Source: Cheiracanthium punctorium (lineage: Eukaryota > Arthropoda > Arachnida > Araneae > Cheiracanthiidae). Taken from it: a DNA stretch of 64,000 nt. The stretch lies in assembly GCA_038373885.1 (NCBI GenBank), contig JAWZYV010019925.1:1-64000 (forward strand), written 5' to 3'. The position numbers and the translations under genes were made by a program. Positions 46,912-58,165 of the stretch are shown in pieces (position 1 is the first letter of the stretch; every line of letters begins with the position of its first letter). The notes under the pieces were generated by a model. It saw only the letters and a program-made list of their open reading frames with translations. It had not been told where the DNA came from and searched no databases.

Positions 46912-47278
46912 CTTGATTTTACAAGCCGAAAAAGTACCTGTACAATATGCTGCTGTTTCAAATTTACTGCAAAATTGTACAAGTACTCATTAGGCATAAA
47001 AAACAAACTGCATTGATCACATTCTAGGAGGGAAAAAATGCTGCAATGCTAAAGAAGGAAAATAAGATTATAAACAAATCATCACTTAACAATTTATAAA
47101 TTCATAGTGCAAAATAATAGCAATGTGCAGCACGCAAAACTCAAACTTGACTTCAGCCCTCAAGAAGCTGCACATTTCACACTGTCACATACGACATCAG
47201 GTCTCCCAAGCCGTCACAAAAATATCTTATTGCTTACACTAGCAACTGATTCATGCTTGGCGAATTGCCCCTCTTATC

Positions 47279-47427
47279 CAGGGCTGGCCCAAGGGGGTGC
47301 GAATGTAGGCGATCGCCTAAGGCCCCGCTCCTGGGCCACTTTATTGCTATCTCATAAGACATGATAGAGAAGAGGCCCCGCTCTTGCGCTTCGCCTGGGG
47401 CCCCGCACGCCCCTCAGGCCGTCTCTG
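47279..47427. mobile_element. Short GC-rich MITE, probably hAT
   Basis: Ends CAGGGCTGGCCCAAGGGG and its imperfect inverse (CCCCTCAGGCCGTCTCTG); TCTTATC (7 bp) repeated at both flanks. An internal run near GGCGATCGCC is palindromic. Confidence 0.75.
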
Positions 47428-48564
47428 TCTTATCGAATCATCCCCAGCAGTAACTGACAATGACTTCACATGATACTGTATAAATAAAAAAGAAAATAAA
47501 TTTTACATAACACATAAAGAACCTGTTAACAATTGAAAGGGGAAGAAATCTTATTGTAAATTGTTTTTAATGACTGCCCCAATAGAACCACAAAACAAAA
47601 GCATGGGGAATAATTCCGTAAGCGGGGGCAGGTTTAGTTGGCTTCATTTTTTGTTGCCAACGTCTAACCCATTAAGGTTGCCGTTAAAACAGTTCTCCAT
47701 ATATTCTAAGCACAATCCTTGCAGATTGGCTTATTTAGCAATGCGTAAAAGCTTTTGCGACATCTGGCTTGGCAACATGCCCCCGCTTGCGGTATTATTC
47801 CCAAAGCATGAAAGACAGCCTGACACTTTGGACATGCTTTTACACTTTATTGAAATTACTAAGAGAAAAAGAATTACAGTTTTTAAAATAATAGCCAATT
47901 TTACAAAGATAAAAACTTCTAAGTCTTAAAAAAAATACAAAATTTTAATTTTCTGTTCATTGGAAAAAAAAAAATTATTAGATTAAGTGATAACTGAACA
48001 TGTTAATTAATTCTTAAAATAATGTAAACAGAGCAATTAAAACAATTGTTATGAAACAGCAGCAATAGATAAATTTAAGTAGTAAGTAAAAAATTGATTC
48101 CTTTGGCTTTAGTAATTTATAAAACCCATGACAAACATGCTTAATTCGAACATTTATAATTTCATTCTCAGTAAATAATAGTTAACACTTCCATAACTGT
48201 ACTTTATAAATTAATTATAGTCTAGAAACATTTTATTACACTTGAAAAGTCATTCCATTTCACCTCTATTTCAAAAGAAACAAATTCAACATGCATTTTT
48301 ATACAAACTTGAATCAAAACTACATTTTAAAAATCTTAAAACAGTCGTTTTTAAATGAAAATGAAATACAATCTTATGTAATAATATTTGCCTCAAGCTT
48401 GAATCAGAACATAAAACCAGACTCGTAAATAAGAACCATTATCAAATATCTAAAGTAAAAATTCAAAACAATGCAGCAAGCTGCATATATACTGACCTGG
48501 ACAGCTTTTTCTCAATTACAATCAAACCTTAAATAACAGAGCTCGAAGTCGATTGACCGTTGAA

Positions 48565-48711
48565 TTAAATTTTATCATGCACACTGGCTGCCTTTTTTTC
48601 AGAATTGCTGACGGCATTCGTAATTTTGTTGTTTATTATATCCTTGTATTTTTCAATACATGGTAACAGTAATTCAATTTCAAACTCAGTAAAGTTTTTC
48701 CTTTGGGTAAA
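48565..48711 (-). CDS. Myb/SANT-like DNA-binding domain exon
   Basis: The minus frame reads TQRKNFTEFEIELLLPCIEK, then YKDIINNKITNAVSNSEKKA, and stops at TAA 48,567-48,565. This is the first half of the Myb/SANT-like domain (FTxxExxLLLxxVxKYKxIIENKxTDAVxNxEKxxAW) of the accessory protein of PIF/Harbinger transposons, which helps the transposase bind the ends. The usual AW after EKKA is AS, and a stop follows soon, so this copy is probably dead. It lies 280 bp from the right end, a normal position for this gene. Confidence 0.7.
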   Translation of the reverse strand, partial: FTQRKNFTEFEIELLLPCIEKYKDIINNKITNAVSNSEKKAASVHDKI

Positions 48712-49212
48712 TATATCTACCAACACATACCACAAAAAATATCAGGAACACCACACCACTCGTAAACAAATCATCAAAACATGAACTAGGATCTGTTCAG
48801 TGTTGCCAAAAAAGAATTCAAATTAATCTGACCAATCACAGAGATGCTTACAAAAAGACTGTGTCAGAGTTTGGATTACACCAATCCGGGCTTTAATTTT
48901 TTGGTGAATACCTTTTGCGGCTAATCCGCGTGCTAGTCCTGAAACTCGTGCTACGTGATTCTAGTGTTGACACCTGGTTGGTGAATAAGGGCGTAACAGT
49001 TTTGACCACGGGCCGCCACTGATGTATGGAGAAGGTACGAGGGGGGAAAAGTGAAGCCTCAACTGTAACCGGTTTTCTTCCCGCGAAATCAGAGGACTAT
49101 CGAAACATTCGCACGTGTATATGTATTCCTATGGGAAGATGGCTCTTTTTTAATAGCTAATTTAGCATAAATTAAGTCCTCCTTGAATATATTTTTTGTG
49201 CTTATTGTAAAT

Positions 49213-49283
49213 ATGGGATCTTCTGTAGCATACGGCTGCACGAACGGACCTTCTAAAAAGATTCCAGGAATAACCTTTCACAA
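49213..49283 (+). pseudogene. Degenerate THAP first exon
   Basis: ATG GGA TCT TCT GTA GCA TAC reads MGSSVAYGCTNGPSKKIPGI and TFHK to a consensus donor (CACAA|GTAAGT). It matches the N-terminus of THAP domains (C-x-A-Y-G-C-x-N ... F-H-K-F-P), but the first zinc-binding Cys is Ser through one base change. The second exon with W and the C-x2-H pair was not found downstream to 51 kb. It lies 190 bp outside the hAT composite, so it may be a host THAP gene remnant or another transposon. Confidence 0.55.
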
Positions 49284-49289
49284 GTAAGT

Positions 49290-51120
49290 TAATACACACA
49301 CGACGCACGTCACAGTTTTATACTTTTGTAAACTGGTTTAATGGTGCTTTAAATCGCATATATAATTTATAGATTTCATTCATATTGACTTAAATTACTG
49401 TATAAAGTGTATTTATTCTATTTGATTGATCGTATTTAAGTTAGAAGCACCAATTTAATTATATATTATATAGTAATGTGTTTGTTATGTGTAAGATACT
49501 AGTTTTGTGTTTGGAATTTTTCCTGAACATGTGTCCGTTTCATTTTTCTAAATAAACATTTTTTTTTTTTTTAACCCATTTGTGCCCAGATACTTTTGCG
49601 ACTTTCTTCTATTTTTGCCAAGACCAGCAATAATAGCTAAATTTCTGATGTCAACTTCTTGGACAAGGGATGATTTCTTTTAAAATCATTATGTATAAAC
49701 ATTGAAATGTCAGCATCCTACTTATTATTAAAGTTAAACTTGATAGTATATTTTACTGTTCTACTTTTATCTATTGAAATCAATTTTTAGTCGAATGAAA
49801 TGTTAATCCCGTGGGATTGCGGGATTCCGCGGGATCAACAAATCTCAGTCCCGAAATCCCGCGAAACGAAACACAGTGCGGGATTGAATTCCCTAATAAG
49901 TACAAGAATCATTACTGTTATGCTTGCAAAAATAATTAAAGCGCATAGAAGTTTAAAATATGTATAGTATTGCAAAACATATGACAAGAAGGAGGGAAGG
50001 GATGTGACAAAGTGTAACATTATTCATGGACAGCCACGTATTGATTACAAAGCACATTTTCTGATATTTGATATTTGTTTTTCATGTGAACAGTATTTAA
50101 AATATGTTTTAAAAAACATTCATTCACGCACTGTATCAATAACATCATCATTAAACCACCAAATATAAATATTTGGTGCTTTATATACATTCATGATATT
50201 AACTCTCTCTCTGTTCTCTGTTAGAGTTCTCTGTGAAGTTTACAAACACAACTATAAATGATGGACAGTATGCATGCTTTTTCATTCATAACTTTTCATA
50301 CTTAAATAATTTTTTTTTTCGTTTTAATGAATTTTTATATTTGTTTTTACATCAATACACTTATTTGCTGGAAAATAGTTGTTGCTTTAAATATTGCACA
50401 GATGGGGAAACCCCCCCCCCCAAGACAAGAGATTATTAATGGGATTCTTAAATTTGAAATCAAATAATATTTTTTATTTAAAAGCTAGTACATTGCATGC
50501 GTGTGTGTTTTTTTTTTTAATTTTCATTTTTCAAGTTCTAAAAGTATGCATTTGTTACAAAATAAAGTAAATTTAACACAAATATCGATTTATGCTAAAA
50601 ATTTTATTGGTGTTCTTTTAAAGTAAGTATTGTGTATTAATAATTATTCTAAAAGATTAAAATAACACAGCTGAAAGTGTTTAAAATAATTATTTTAAAT
50701 GCTTTCAGCTGTCCCGAAATAATAAAAAGAATCATCAATAAATCTGGAATGCCATCAAATGCGTTGAAACGCGGCAACGCACGAGGCGAAAACGGCTCTT
50801 TAAATCCGAGAAACGCCCCCCAAGCCTACGGGTACAGTTACTTCATCTTCCTCCCATAGGAAGAGTAGCAGACGCCCGGTCCATACTTATTGATACGTCC
50901 ATGGTTGTGAGAGAATATCCATTGTATCCTGTGTAGCAATTAAAGGATTTTATGAGTATTATAACGCCATCTATCGGCGAATTGTAGTACTAATTTTTTA
51001 ATTTTATAAATGCCACAAGCATCATTTGAATTATCTGTATTTAATTTTTTTTCTCATTTTGATTAATAGAACAAATTCTAGAGCCCTCTGAACTGGAGAA
51101 CTTGTTTTTGCTAACCCTGT
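49290..51120. other. No confirmed gene; open frame at 50.7 kb
   Basis: A single piggyBac-like TTAACCCATTTGTGCCC end near 49,572; a C10 run near 50,411. A frame at 50,677-50,859 follows a good acceptor-like tract (TGCTTTCAG) and reads CPEIIKRIINKSGMPSNALK, in a GC-richer patch, without known family. Confidence 0.4.
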
Positions 51121-51127
51121 ATACAGG

Positions 51128-51905
51128 GCAGGGTGTCCCAGAAAGGTGGTAACACGCAAGGACGGATACAACCCATCCCACTGGCCCGGGAAATTCATGT
51201 CAACGGCGGCCCACTTGCAATTTCTTCTAGAACACGTACACATCCTACATAAGTGTATATATAAATACAATATATATTAAAGAGACCGGCCCATCGGAAA
51301 AATTTCCGGGTTCCCGGTGGGTGTATGCGGGGCCTGGTAACACGCTTTAATTCTTTATCTATTAGTAAGTTTGCAATGCTCATTGAAAAAAATTTCAAAA
51401 TGTGGTGGTGGAAAAGGACCACTTTAAGGAAATTTCCTCTCGTTAATTTTCAAAATCTTACACTTTTAAAATTTGTATATGGCCTCCGTACAAAGAAATT
51501 CCCAATTAGTAAAATGCGTCCCATTCACTAATCAGTGTGACTTGATGCGCTTGGATTGTACGCATTAAAACACACTGAAGTTGTAGAGAGCGCGAAGTTG
51601 TAAATGTTGTATGGTCCAAACATTGCGCAAGGTGAGTACAAATGATGGACCCGACTTTAAAAAATCATATTTTTGAAATTACTGCACATATTACAATAAG
51701 TGATACATCAATGTAAAGAAAATATACGATGTTTTTTTCAGTTACAAATGTTCGATGTGTGACCCTCTTGTTATACGGCATATGTCCAATCTCTAATCCA
51801 GTTCATTGCATACATTTTGTAGCATCACACGATCAACGATTCGTATTGCTGCATAAATGCGTTCTTTAAGTTCTGACAATGTTTTCGGTATGGTAGTTTT
51901 GAAAT
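51128..51905 (-). pseudogene. Mariner-like transposase C-terminus with element end
   Basis: The minus frame 51,905-51,742 reads KTLSELKERIYAAIRIVDRV, then a stop inside ELD-RLDICRITRGSHIEHL before TAA. LPxTLxELxxRI ... LDYRLDxCRxTRGAHIE is the typical C-terminus of a large arthropod family of mariner-like transposases. CAGGGTGTCCCAGAAAGGTGG at 51,128 is the matching element end. The catalytic part (above 51,905) is not recognisable. A foreign 177-bp segment lies at 51,158-51,334. Confidence 0.65.
51158..51334. mobile_element. 177-bp insertion with 11-bp target duplication
   Basis: TGGTAACACGC occurs exactly at 51,147-51,157 and 51,335-51,345. The paralogue at 27,985-28,015 reads straight through (GGTGGTAACACGGTTTAATT), showing the empty site. 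The insert has GC-rich ends and an AT-rich centre and no inverted ends, so it resembles a SINE or other target-primed insertion. Confidence 0.65.
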
Positions 51906-54360
51906 GGGCAGCTTATTGCTTGCTAACCATTTGTTCTGAAGGATTTAAAGCAAGGGTTCATGTACAGTTGAGGAAAAAAACACCCTCGTGTACTTTATTC
52001 GGCCGTCGTTCGTCGTACAGCAAAGTTACATGTACTAATCGTTTACGATTGTCGTAGACTTTAATTTGCTACACATAAAAATTGCACAAGGGGACATCTC
52101 CACATTAAAATTTGCTTCAACTTTCTTTTTCCTAATAGCAACCCCTAGATTTCACTTCATATTTCAAAAATTAACTCATTTTAACCCCGGATACCAATTT
52201 TCAACAAATTTGAAATGTAAATGAGTGAGTTATGAGCTTCCAAAATCCCCCTCCACCTATGTTAAAATATTTTTTCATACTTTAATTCATATCTCATATA
52301 ATATTGATAATAAGAAGATGATTTTTATTCGTATTATTAGAACTAAACGATCCAAACATAATTTACTATTACTATAAATTTTAATAAAATATTAACATGA
52401 GCTATGGATTATTAAATTAATATTTAAAAAAATATGAATAGCGACCTAGCCAAATAGATGGAAATAGATGTAGAAAGTGATATTACATGGCTGTGCAAAA
52501 TTTCAAATTTTTACGTTCAGTAGTTTAATTTTTTAAATAAAATGCGTTATTTTCACGAGTTAAGGGATCATATATAAATTTATTAAGTGGCCATTTTTTT
52601 AATTGCGTAAAATAAACATAAATTAGATTTCTTTTGCAAAAATAGTAAAAGTTAGCGATACTAAAAAATAGCAAATTTTGAAGTAAATAAATTGGAGGTT
52701 TGTACAGTTTGATGGTGATTCTATAAAGCGTCTATTGTTGCGTCCGCTACTATTCCCCCCCCCCTCCCCCAAATAAAACATTTTCCCTGTATGATGCAGT
52801 AGATGTATGTCTTCCAATACAACGTTTTAGTTCTAAAAAACTAACATCGTCAACATTCCAGGCACGAATTCGACCTTTTTTTAATATCTGAAGCATCAGG
52901 TATTTGGACTTCCCCATACTTCATCAAACATTCAAAATCCCTTTTTTTCTGTCTAAATTTTCATTTAACTATAAATTAAAATATCGCCAAAAGTCTTATA
53001 AAAATATTGCATGCTGCAGACGATAATATTAAATGAAGAAAGTGAAACAACAAACACAGTGACAATATTGAGTCGGAAAAAAGTAATTGCGTTTTTTACA
53101 TGAAATTCAAACAAATTTTCAATCATGAAACGATTCTTCATGTTCGAGTTCGACTGAGTTACTTTCATGTTTGTAGTCAGAGGAGCAGAGAACAAATTCT
53201 TTCACCTGTCTAAGAGAGCCTTCAAATACTCAATAAAAATTTCAAAACTAGAAATATTTTCAGAATCGTATGCAGTCGTTTTGCACTTTTTATTTAAATC
53301 ATGCATACGGACCAATGAAGTTTTGGAGTCACGGCTCATTTTGACCATCGACTAAATATTCTATTTCTACCCCTGATTTTCTCAGTATAGAAAACTTTGA
53401 CTGGAAGCAGTATTTTCCCTGTAAATAATATTTATTTCTTTTTAACTATCGCGAGCGAAATGAATGAAAGGCGAAAAGTTCGAAACCTACAACGAGCGTT
53501 TTTCAATATGCAGAAAGTCCCTTAAAATCGCTCAAAAAAGAATTCGCAATATCTTCAGAAATTATCGTATAAAATTGATGAAAATTTATATTCAGGTAAT
53601 TTGAAGGATTTTTTTTTTTTAATAAAGTCAAAATAGACTGTCGCCACTGAGAAAAACGAAGTTGAAGCAGAATTAACTATAAAGACGGCCCCTTATGCAA
53701 ATTAATTTAATAGTAAATTAAAGTATACCTTATTTGCAAACGAATAGTCTATAAAACTTTGCGGTACGACCAACAACGGCCAAATAAAGAGCAAGTGGGT
53801 GTTTTTTTCCTCCCCCCGCAGCTGTACAGCGTTATTACAGGGTGTTTTTCAACTATATTTAATGCAAAACTGTCTGATCTGCATCATTCAGCTGACGAGG
53901 ACATTTACTGCCGTGTCCGTTTTGAGAGTAAAGTCTTTACATGAAATGCTCTCGATACTGTAAAGCGAAAAGTGTTTAAAAGTTCCAACATCTTACGTCA
54001 TGGCTCATATGGAACGCCATGGCTCACATGTCAAGTTCTAACAACTATTGCAATTTCAAACCAGGTCGATTCTCACAAAACAGTCATTTTTTTTAACGTT
54101 TCAGAATACATTTACGACCAGACTGTTTCACATTTCAATGTAACGTGTACGTCTTTCGAACTTAATTCATTGTTCCCGTATTTATTATACATTCTCAAAA
54201 TGAAATGAAATTAAACGAATTAGTTTACAAATTAATTGGTACTGTAGTCTTCCAAGTTTAAGGTAACTGAAAAACACAAAATTTATAAGGTTCCCCCTCA
54301 TACAAACGCACAAAAATATCTTCATGCTCAAAACAAATGATCACCACAATCATTATTACT
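51906..54360. other. No gene recognised
   Basis: AT-rich, with pyrimidine runs near 52,755 and an ACAGGGTGTTTTTCAAC near 53,838 that may be a lone mariner-like end. Confidence 0.45.
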
Positions 54361-54391
54361 TTAAGGGGTTATAGTTAACTGAACTATTATT

Positions 54392-54750
54392 GCAGCTGGC
54401 TGGCGTCAAAAAAGGGTCTCTAGAACTGTGGCACGCAATGAACGTTTCGATCGTCCGCCATCTTGCTGGTAGTTAAGTCGAGCGATGGCAACGGCTGCCC
54501 TTTTTTCAGCATTGGGCAATCTATCCAACTGTTCTCGCATTTTTTCCCATTTTCAGCAGATGTCAGTGCTGTTAAAAATAATCGTAACAATTTTTTTACG
54601 GGAAATGACGTGCTAAAAAGTAAAGGATTCTCGTGGAGCTATGTCACCCGCAACTAATTTTATAGAAATCCAATCTATTCTTCGTGACTGGCAACAGTCA
54701 AAACGTCAAAGTTTGGTGTTCCCAGAGCGGGAACACTGCAGGTTAAAGGG
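54392..54750. mobile_element. piggyBac-type MITE, copy 4, left end replaced
   Basis: The right end is normal (GTTAAAGGG then TTGA, a changed TTAA). The left end is missing; the element begins inside the family sequence at GCAGCTGGC. A 31-bp segment starting at the right target site (54,751-54,781) is repeated, with two changes, at the left (54,361-54,391). Confidence 0.8.
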
Positions 54751-54781
54751 TTGAGGAGTTATAGTTAACTGAACTATTATT

Positions 54782-56498
54782 TCCTTGAATGGACGCTGTG
54801 TTATTGCTTGCATTTGTCTACGCTAATTAAAGAATATCTTCGGAGTGGAGAAGAAGACCGCAAAGTGAAAATGCCATGGGAACATTGTCTTGTGCAGAAA
54901 TTAAGAGTTATGGCGTTATCTATTTATGTCAACGAGCTACTCAGAAACACGAAAAGGAAATCTTTCTAATGAATTTCGCTAGCCATTTATAACGAATTAA
55001 AACTTCCTGCGAACGGAAATGACGGGAATATGTCCGAAATCTGAGTTTATGAACCTATCCGCTGTGGTAAACAGGTCCACTTCATGGAAGCATTTGACGT
55101 CAAGAGAGTTTCCTCTCCTTATGTACATAAACACGTTGTTTATTAACGACAGCCCGAAAATTTCACTATTTATTGAAGGATGATAAACGGGAAAACTTGC
55201 GGAAAGTATATTTATTGACATTTTTTCTCCTGATACCGGAAATTTATTGTTTTTTAGTGGATTCCTTATATTTTATTAAGGGCTCAACGTTTTTATCGAC
55301 GCAAGTGGCAAGCATTTTTTAAAAATGCTTTCTTGATTTATTTGAGACTTTCACGAACAAATATTAAAATTCCTATAAAATTTAAGGACAAAGTATTTTA
55401 AGGAAATTCCTGTCACTTTTCTTTGTGAATGATTAGCCAGAAGTATGCTTTCAGCTAAAGATGATGTAAACGAGTGTTTAGGCACAGCTGTCGTAAACTT
55501 TTCCAATCGCATTAAACACAGATGCGCCTCTGCTATATGATTCGAAAATATTTTTATCCACGAGTTCTGTTAAAACTACCGCAGGATGTATTGATGTATC
55601 GTAAAGAATTACTTATCATTTATTTAGTTTTAAGGAGCATGTTAAAAAATGATAAATAAAGCAAAAACATCTCCAATTTCACGACATATTTATCAACCTG
55701 GTTGGTTAATTGTGCTTTAATCCATATCGTAAATCTATTAATACTATACCTACTACTTATACTATTACCAGCTTTCTTTGTTTTTTCCCTTTAAACGCTC
55801 GATTTAAAGGAAAGCCTTGAATATTTGTCATCAATGGCGACATTTCATTCTCTCGTGATTCGTTGTCGATTTACGCATGCACAACCAATCACTGGCGTAG
55901 CCAGGATTTTGTTTCGGGAGGGGCACAGAGAGTTCTGTCCAACTAATTAATATTCTAATTATTAATTGTAATTAGAAATATTTTAATCATTAATTAATCT
56001 AAATTAAAAAATATAATTAGTAATTATAATTAGAAATAATATTCTAATTATAATTTAAAGTAAGATTCTAATTGTTAATTCTAATTATAATATTACTTAA
56101 TTAATAATTTCACAAAAATATCCTTAAATATATATGTTTAAAGATGCTATTCAGTATTAATTTCGCGAGTTAATTAATAATTCTTCAATACAATTATCTC
56201 TGTAGATAGATGCTTATGTACCGGTTTGTCTGGCGATTATCTCAACCAGATACGTTTTTTTTTTTTAATCCAGGCCCGTATCTGCTACTACAATAAGTCT
56301 TATTCTACAATATATATATATATATATATATATATAGGAAGATACTGAAAAGAAAACTAAATAAATGATTTTTAAATCTCAATAAACGACCGTAGTAAAA
56401 AATATTTGTATGTAAAAATTGTCTTGTTATAAACAGGAAATATATAATCTATCCCGGATTTTCAATCAGCTCATTTGCAGCTGCATAAAACTAATACA
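54782..56498. other. No gene; lone MITE end and AT-rich arrays
   Basis: CACTGGCGTAGCCAGG at 55,890 is a hAT MITE end without a partner. 55,935-56,110 is an array of TTCTAATTATTAATTG-like units. (TA)n lies near 56,311-56,336. Confidence 0.5.
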
Positions 56499-56500
56499 TA

Positions 56501-57744
56501 CAGGTGGATATTCAAAATTAGTGTGACCAATTTTAAAAGCGTATAATTATTTATGGTAAATTTTAATTTACCACCGGTTTTATTTTAAAAATTAAACGTT
56601 TAAATTACCAATCGAACTACTTTTATCAGTGGGAGTAAATTTTGGTTCCAAATTAGATCCTCAAACCCGAAACGAAAATTTTAAGCTTTTGTAGGATGGT
56701 TGCTCAAATTCTGTTATAAATAAAGCATTTAAAATTCAGAAAAGGCATTTTTATAATGTATGAGTATCTAAACTTTGAAAAGAAATAAAATTTGGCTGGC
56801 AATCAAGAGCACCAGGGGGAAAATGTGGACGAAAGGAAGTCCTTGTTGAAAAAGAAAAAAAGAAGCTGAAAAGACTTATAGTTGTAGAAAATCTTCTTCC
56901 TCAAAGAACTTTAGAAAGGAAAGTACAGGTATCGCAATCGACAATTTGTCGTCAGATAAAGAAAATTGCCTATAAAAATTGAAGAAAGTAGTTTGTCATC
57001 AAATATCTGCAAACACTGTAGAAAAAAGGAAGAAAACGTTCTTGGATTCTGTATTTATTGTTTCGCAAAGGTAGATACGAAACATGGATAACATCTGATA
57101 AAGCGTTGTTTCGTCTGTAATTCACAACTGGCAAAAGGAGGTTCAATATATTTCACGCGAACAGCGGCGCAGCTGTTTTGCAGAAGGCAAGTTGGACGTT
57201 GTGGTATGGATGGGAATGTCCTCTCAAGGCTTAATAAAACCATTTTTTGTAGAACCAAAGGTTAAAATTGATGTTAAATACTATCAGAATAAAGTTCTGG
57301 AGCACATTATCAAAGAAAGTAAACGTCTTTACCCCCAAGAAAACTTTGTTTTACACGAAGATTCTGCACCAAGTCATACTGGAAGGTCAACTGTCAAATG
57401 GCTGAAAGATTAAAAAAAAAATAATAATAACTTTATTTCTCCTGAAAATTGGCTACCATCATCCTTGACTGTGCTAATTGCGATTATTTTTTTATGGGAT
57501 ACTTGAAAAAACAATTAAATAGACGTAAGGTAAGAACACTTTAAGGGCTTTAAAAAGCAATCAAAGAGGAAGTTGGAAAAATACCTCCAAAAATGGTCTA
57601 AAAAGCTCTTTTGGCTTGACCTAAACGTTTACGTAAAGTGTACTATACTAAAGGAAACCACATTGAAAATTTCGTGTAAATAACTTAATTCAATAAAATT
57701 TTTTGATGCTCTGAAATTGGTCACGTTATTTTTGAATCAGCCTG
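56501..57744 (+). mobile_element. Full-length mariner-type element, inactive
   Basis: Ends CAGGTGGATATTCAAAATTA and its inverse (TTTTTGAATCAGCCTG), with GTGACCAATTT inward of both ends, between TA dinucleotides. 1244 bp, a normal length for the family. Confidence 0.88.
56820..57670 (+). pseudogene. Mariner transposase, frame-broken
   Basis: The N-terminal helix-turn-helix remnant reads RTLERKVQVSQSTICRQIKK. The catalytic domain begins TWITSDKALF (first Asp). The longest open part (57,192-57,413) reads VVWMGMSSQGLIKPFFVE and FVLHEDSAPSHTGRSTVKWL (second Asp in HEDSAP). A stop and one-base deletion follow; the third acidic site survives only in a shifted frame around 57,465-57,495 (DCANCDYF). 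A C-terminal IKEEVGKIPPKMV is still visible. There are at least three stops and one frameshift, so it is clearly dead. Confidence 0.85.
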
Positions 57745-57782
57745 TATTTTATAATGAAGATCACGCAAACACAAACCTATTA

Positions 57783-58165
57783 CAGTGGAACCCCGATCTA
57801 TCGTTCCCGCATTCATCGTTTTCCCGTATTGATCGTTTTATTTTTATGGTCCCTGCACAAATTGTATTTACATAATGTTAAAGAAACCCGCATTTATCGT
57901 TCGTCAAAAAGTGACTTTCCCGCGTTCATCGTTGTAAAATTTTTCACCTGACCAAAATGAATTGGAAGATTAAGTGTATCCATATCGCATACAAACTTTA
58001 ATTGCTTCTTAGTATGATTTCTTGGTTTGATGATAATCAGATGAACAGTGTTGGTATGTAGCAGAGGGTATGGATACTGTGAAATTTAATGATTATATTT
58101 CCATTAATCAAGACGTTCCGGCATGCGGTATCCTAAACATGGAAGAAATGCAATAATAATTTCCC
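57783..58165 (+). mobile_element. Truncated Tigger-type element end
   Basis: CAGTGGAACCCCGATCTATC after TA, then subterminal CGCATTCATCGTTTTCCC repeats; homologous, inverted, to 42,800-43,215. It includes the transposase tail ending ACGILNME and stops being recognisable near 58,165. Confidence 0.75.

Larger units (their letters stand above)
40856..48993 (-). mobile_element. PIF/Harbinger-type element (8.1 kb with insertions)
   Basis: Left end CCCCCTTATTCACCAA and right end TTGGTGAATAAGGGCG are inverted, between TAA trinucleotides (40,853-40,855 and 48,994-48,996), as expected for this superfamily. A second GGTATTCACCA occurs inward of both ends. The minus strand carries Myb/SANT exons (48,565-48,711 and 46,817-46,911), the usual second protein of PIF/Harbinger elements, and a THAP exon. 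No DDE nuclease exon was found in the left 3.8 kb. Confidence 0.8.
39864..49021. mobile_element. Outer hAT-type element (9.16 kb with insertions)
   Basis: Left end CAGTGGCGGCTCGTGG and right end CCACGGGCCGCCACTG match at 15 of 16 bases. ATGTATGG flanks both sides exactly (39,856-39,863 and 49,022-49,029), an 8-bp hAT target duplication. Without the Harbinger-type insertion (40,856-48,993) only about 1 kb of non-coding sequence remains, so the outer element was a short non-autonomous hAT. Confidence 0.85.

Noticed and set aside
47561..47929. 122-codon frame in the Harbinger-type element
   Set aside because: It is on the strand opposite to the Myb and THAP exons, and the matching repeat at 58.2 kb is not open in the same way.
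56501..57744. Active mariner element
   Set aside because: Several stops and a one-base deletion before the third catalytic acidic residue.
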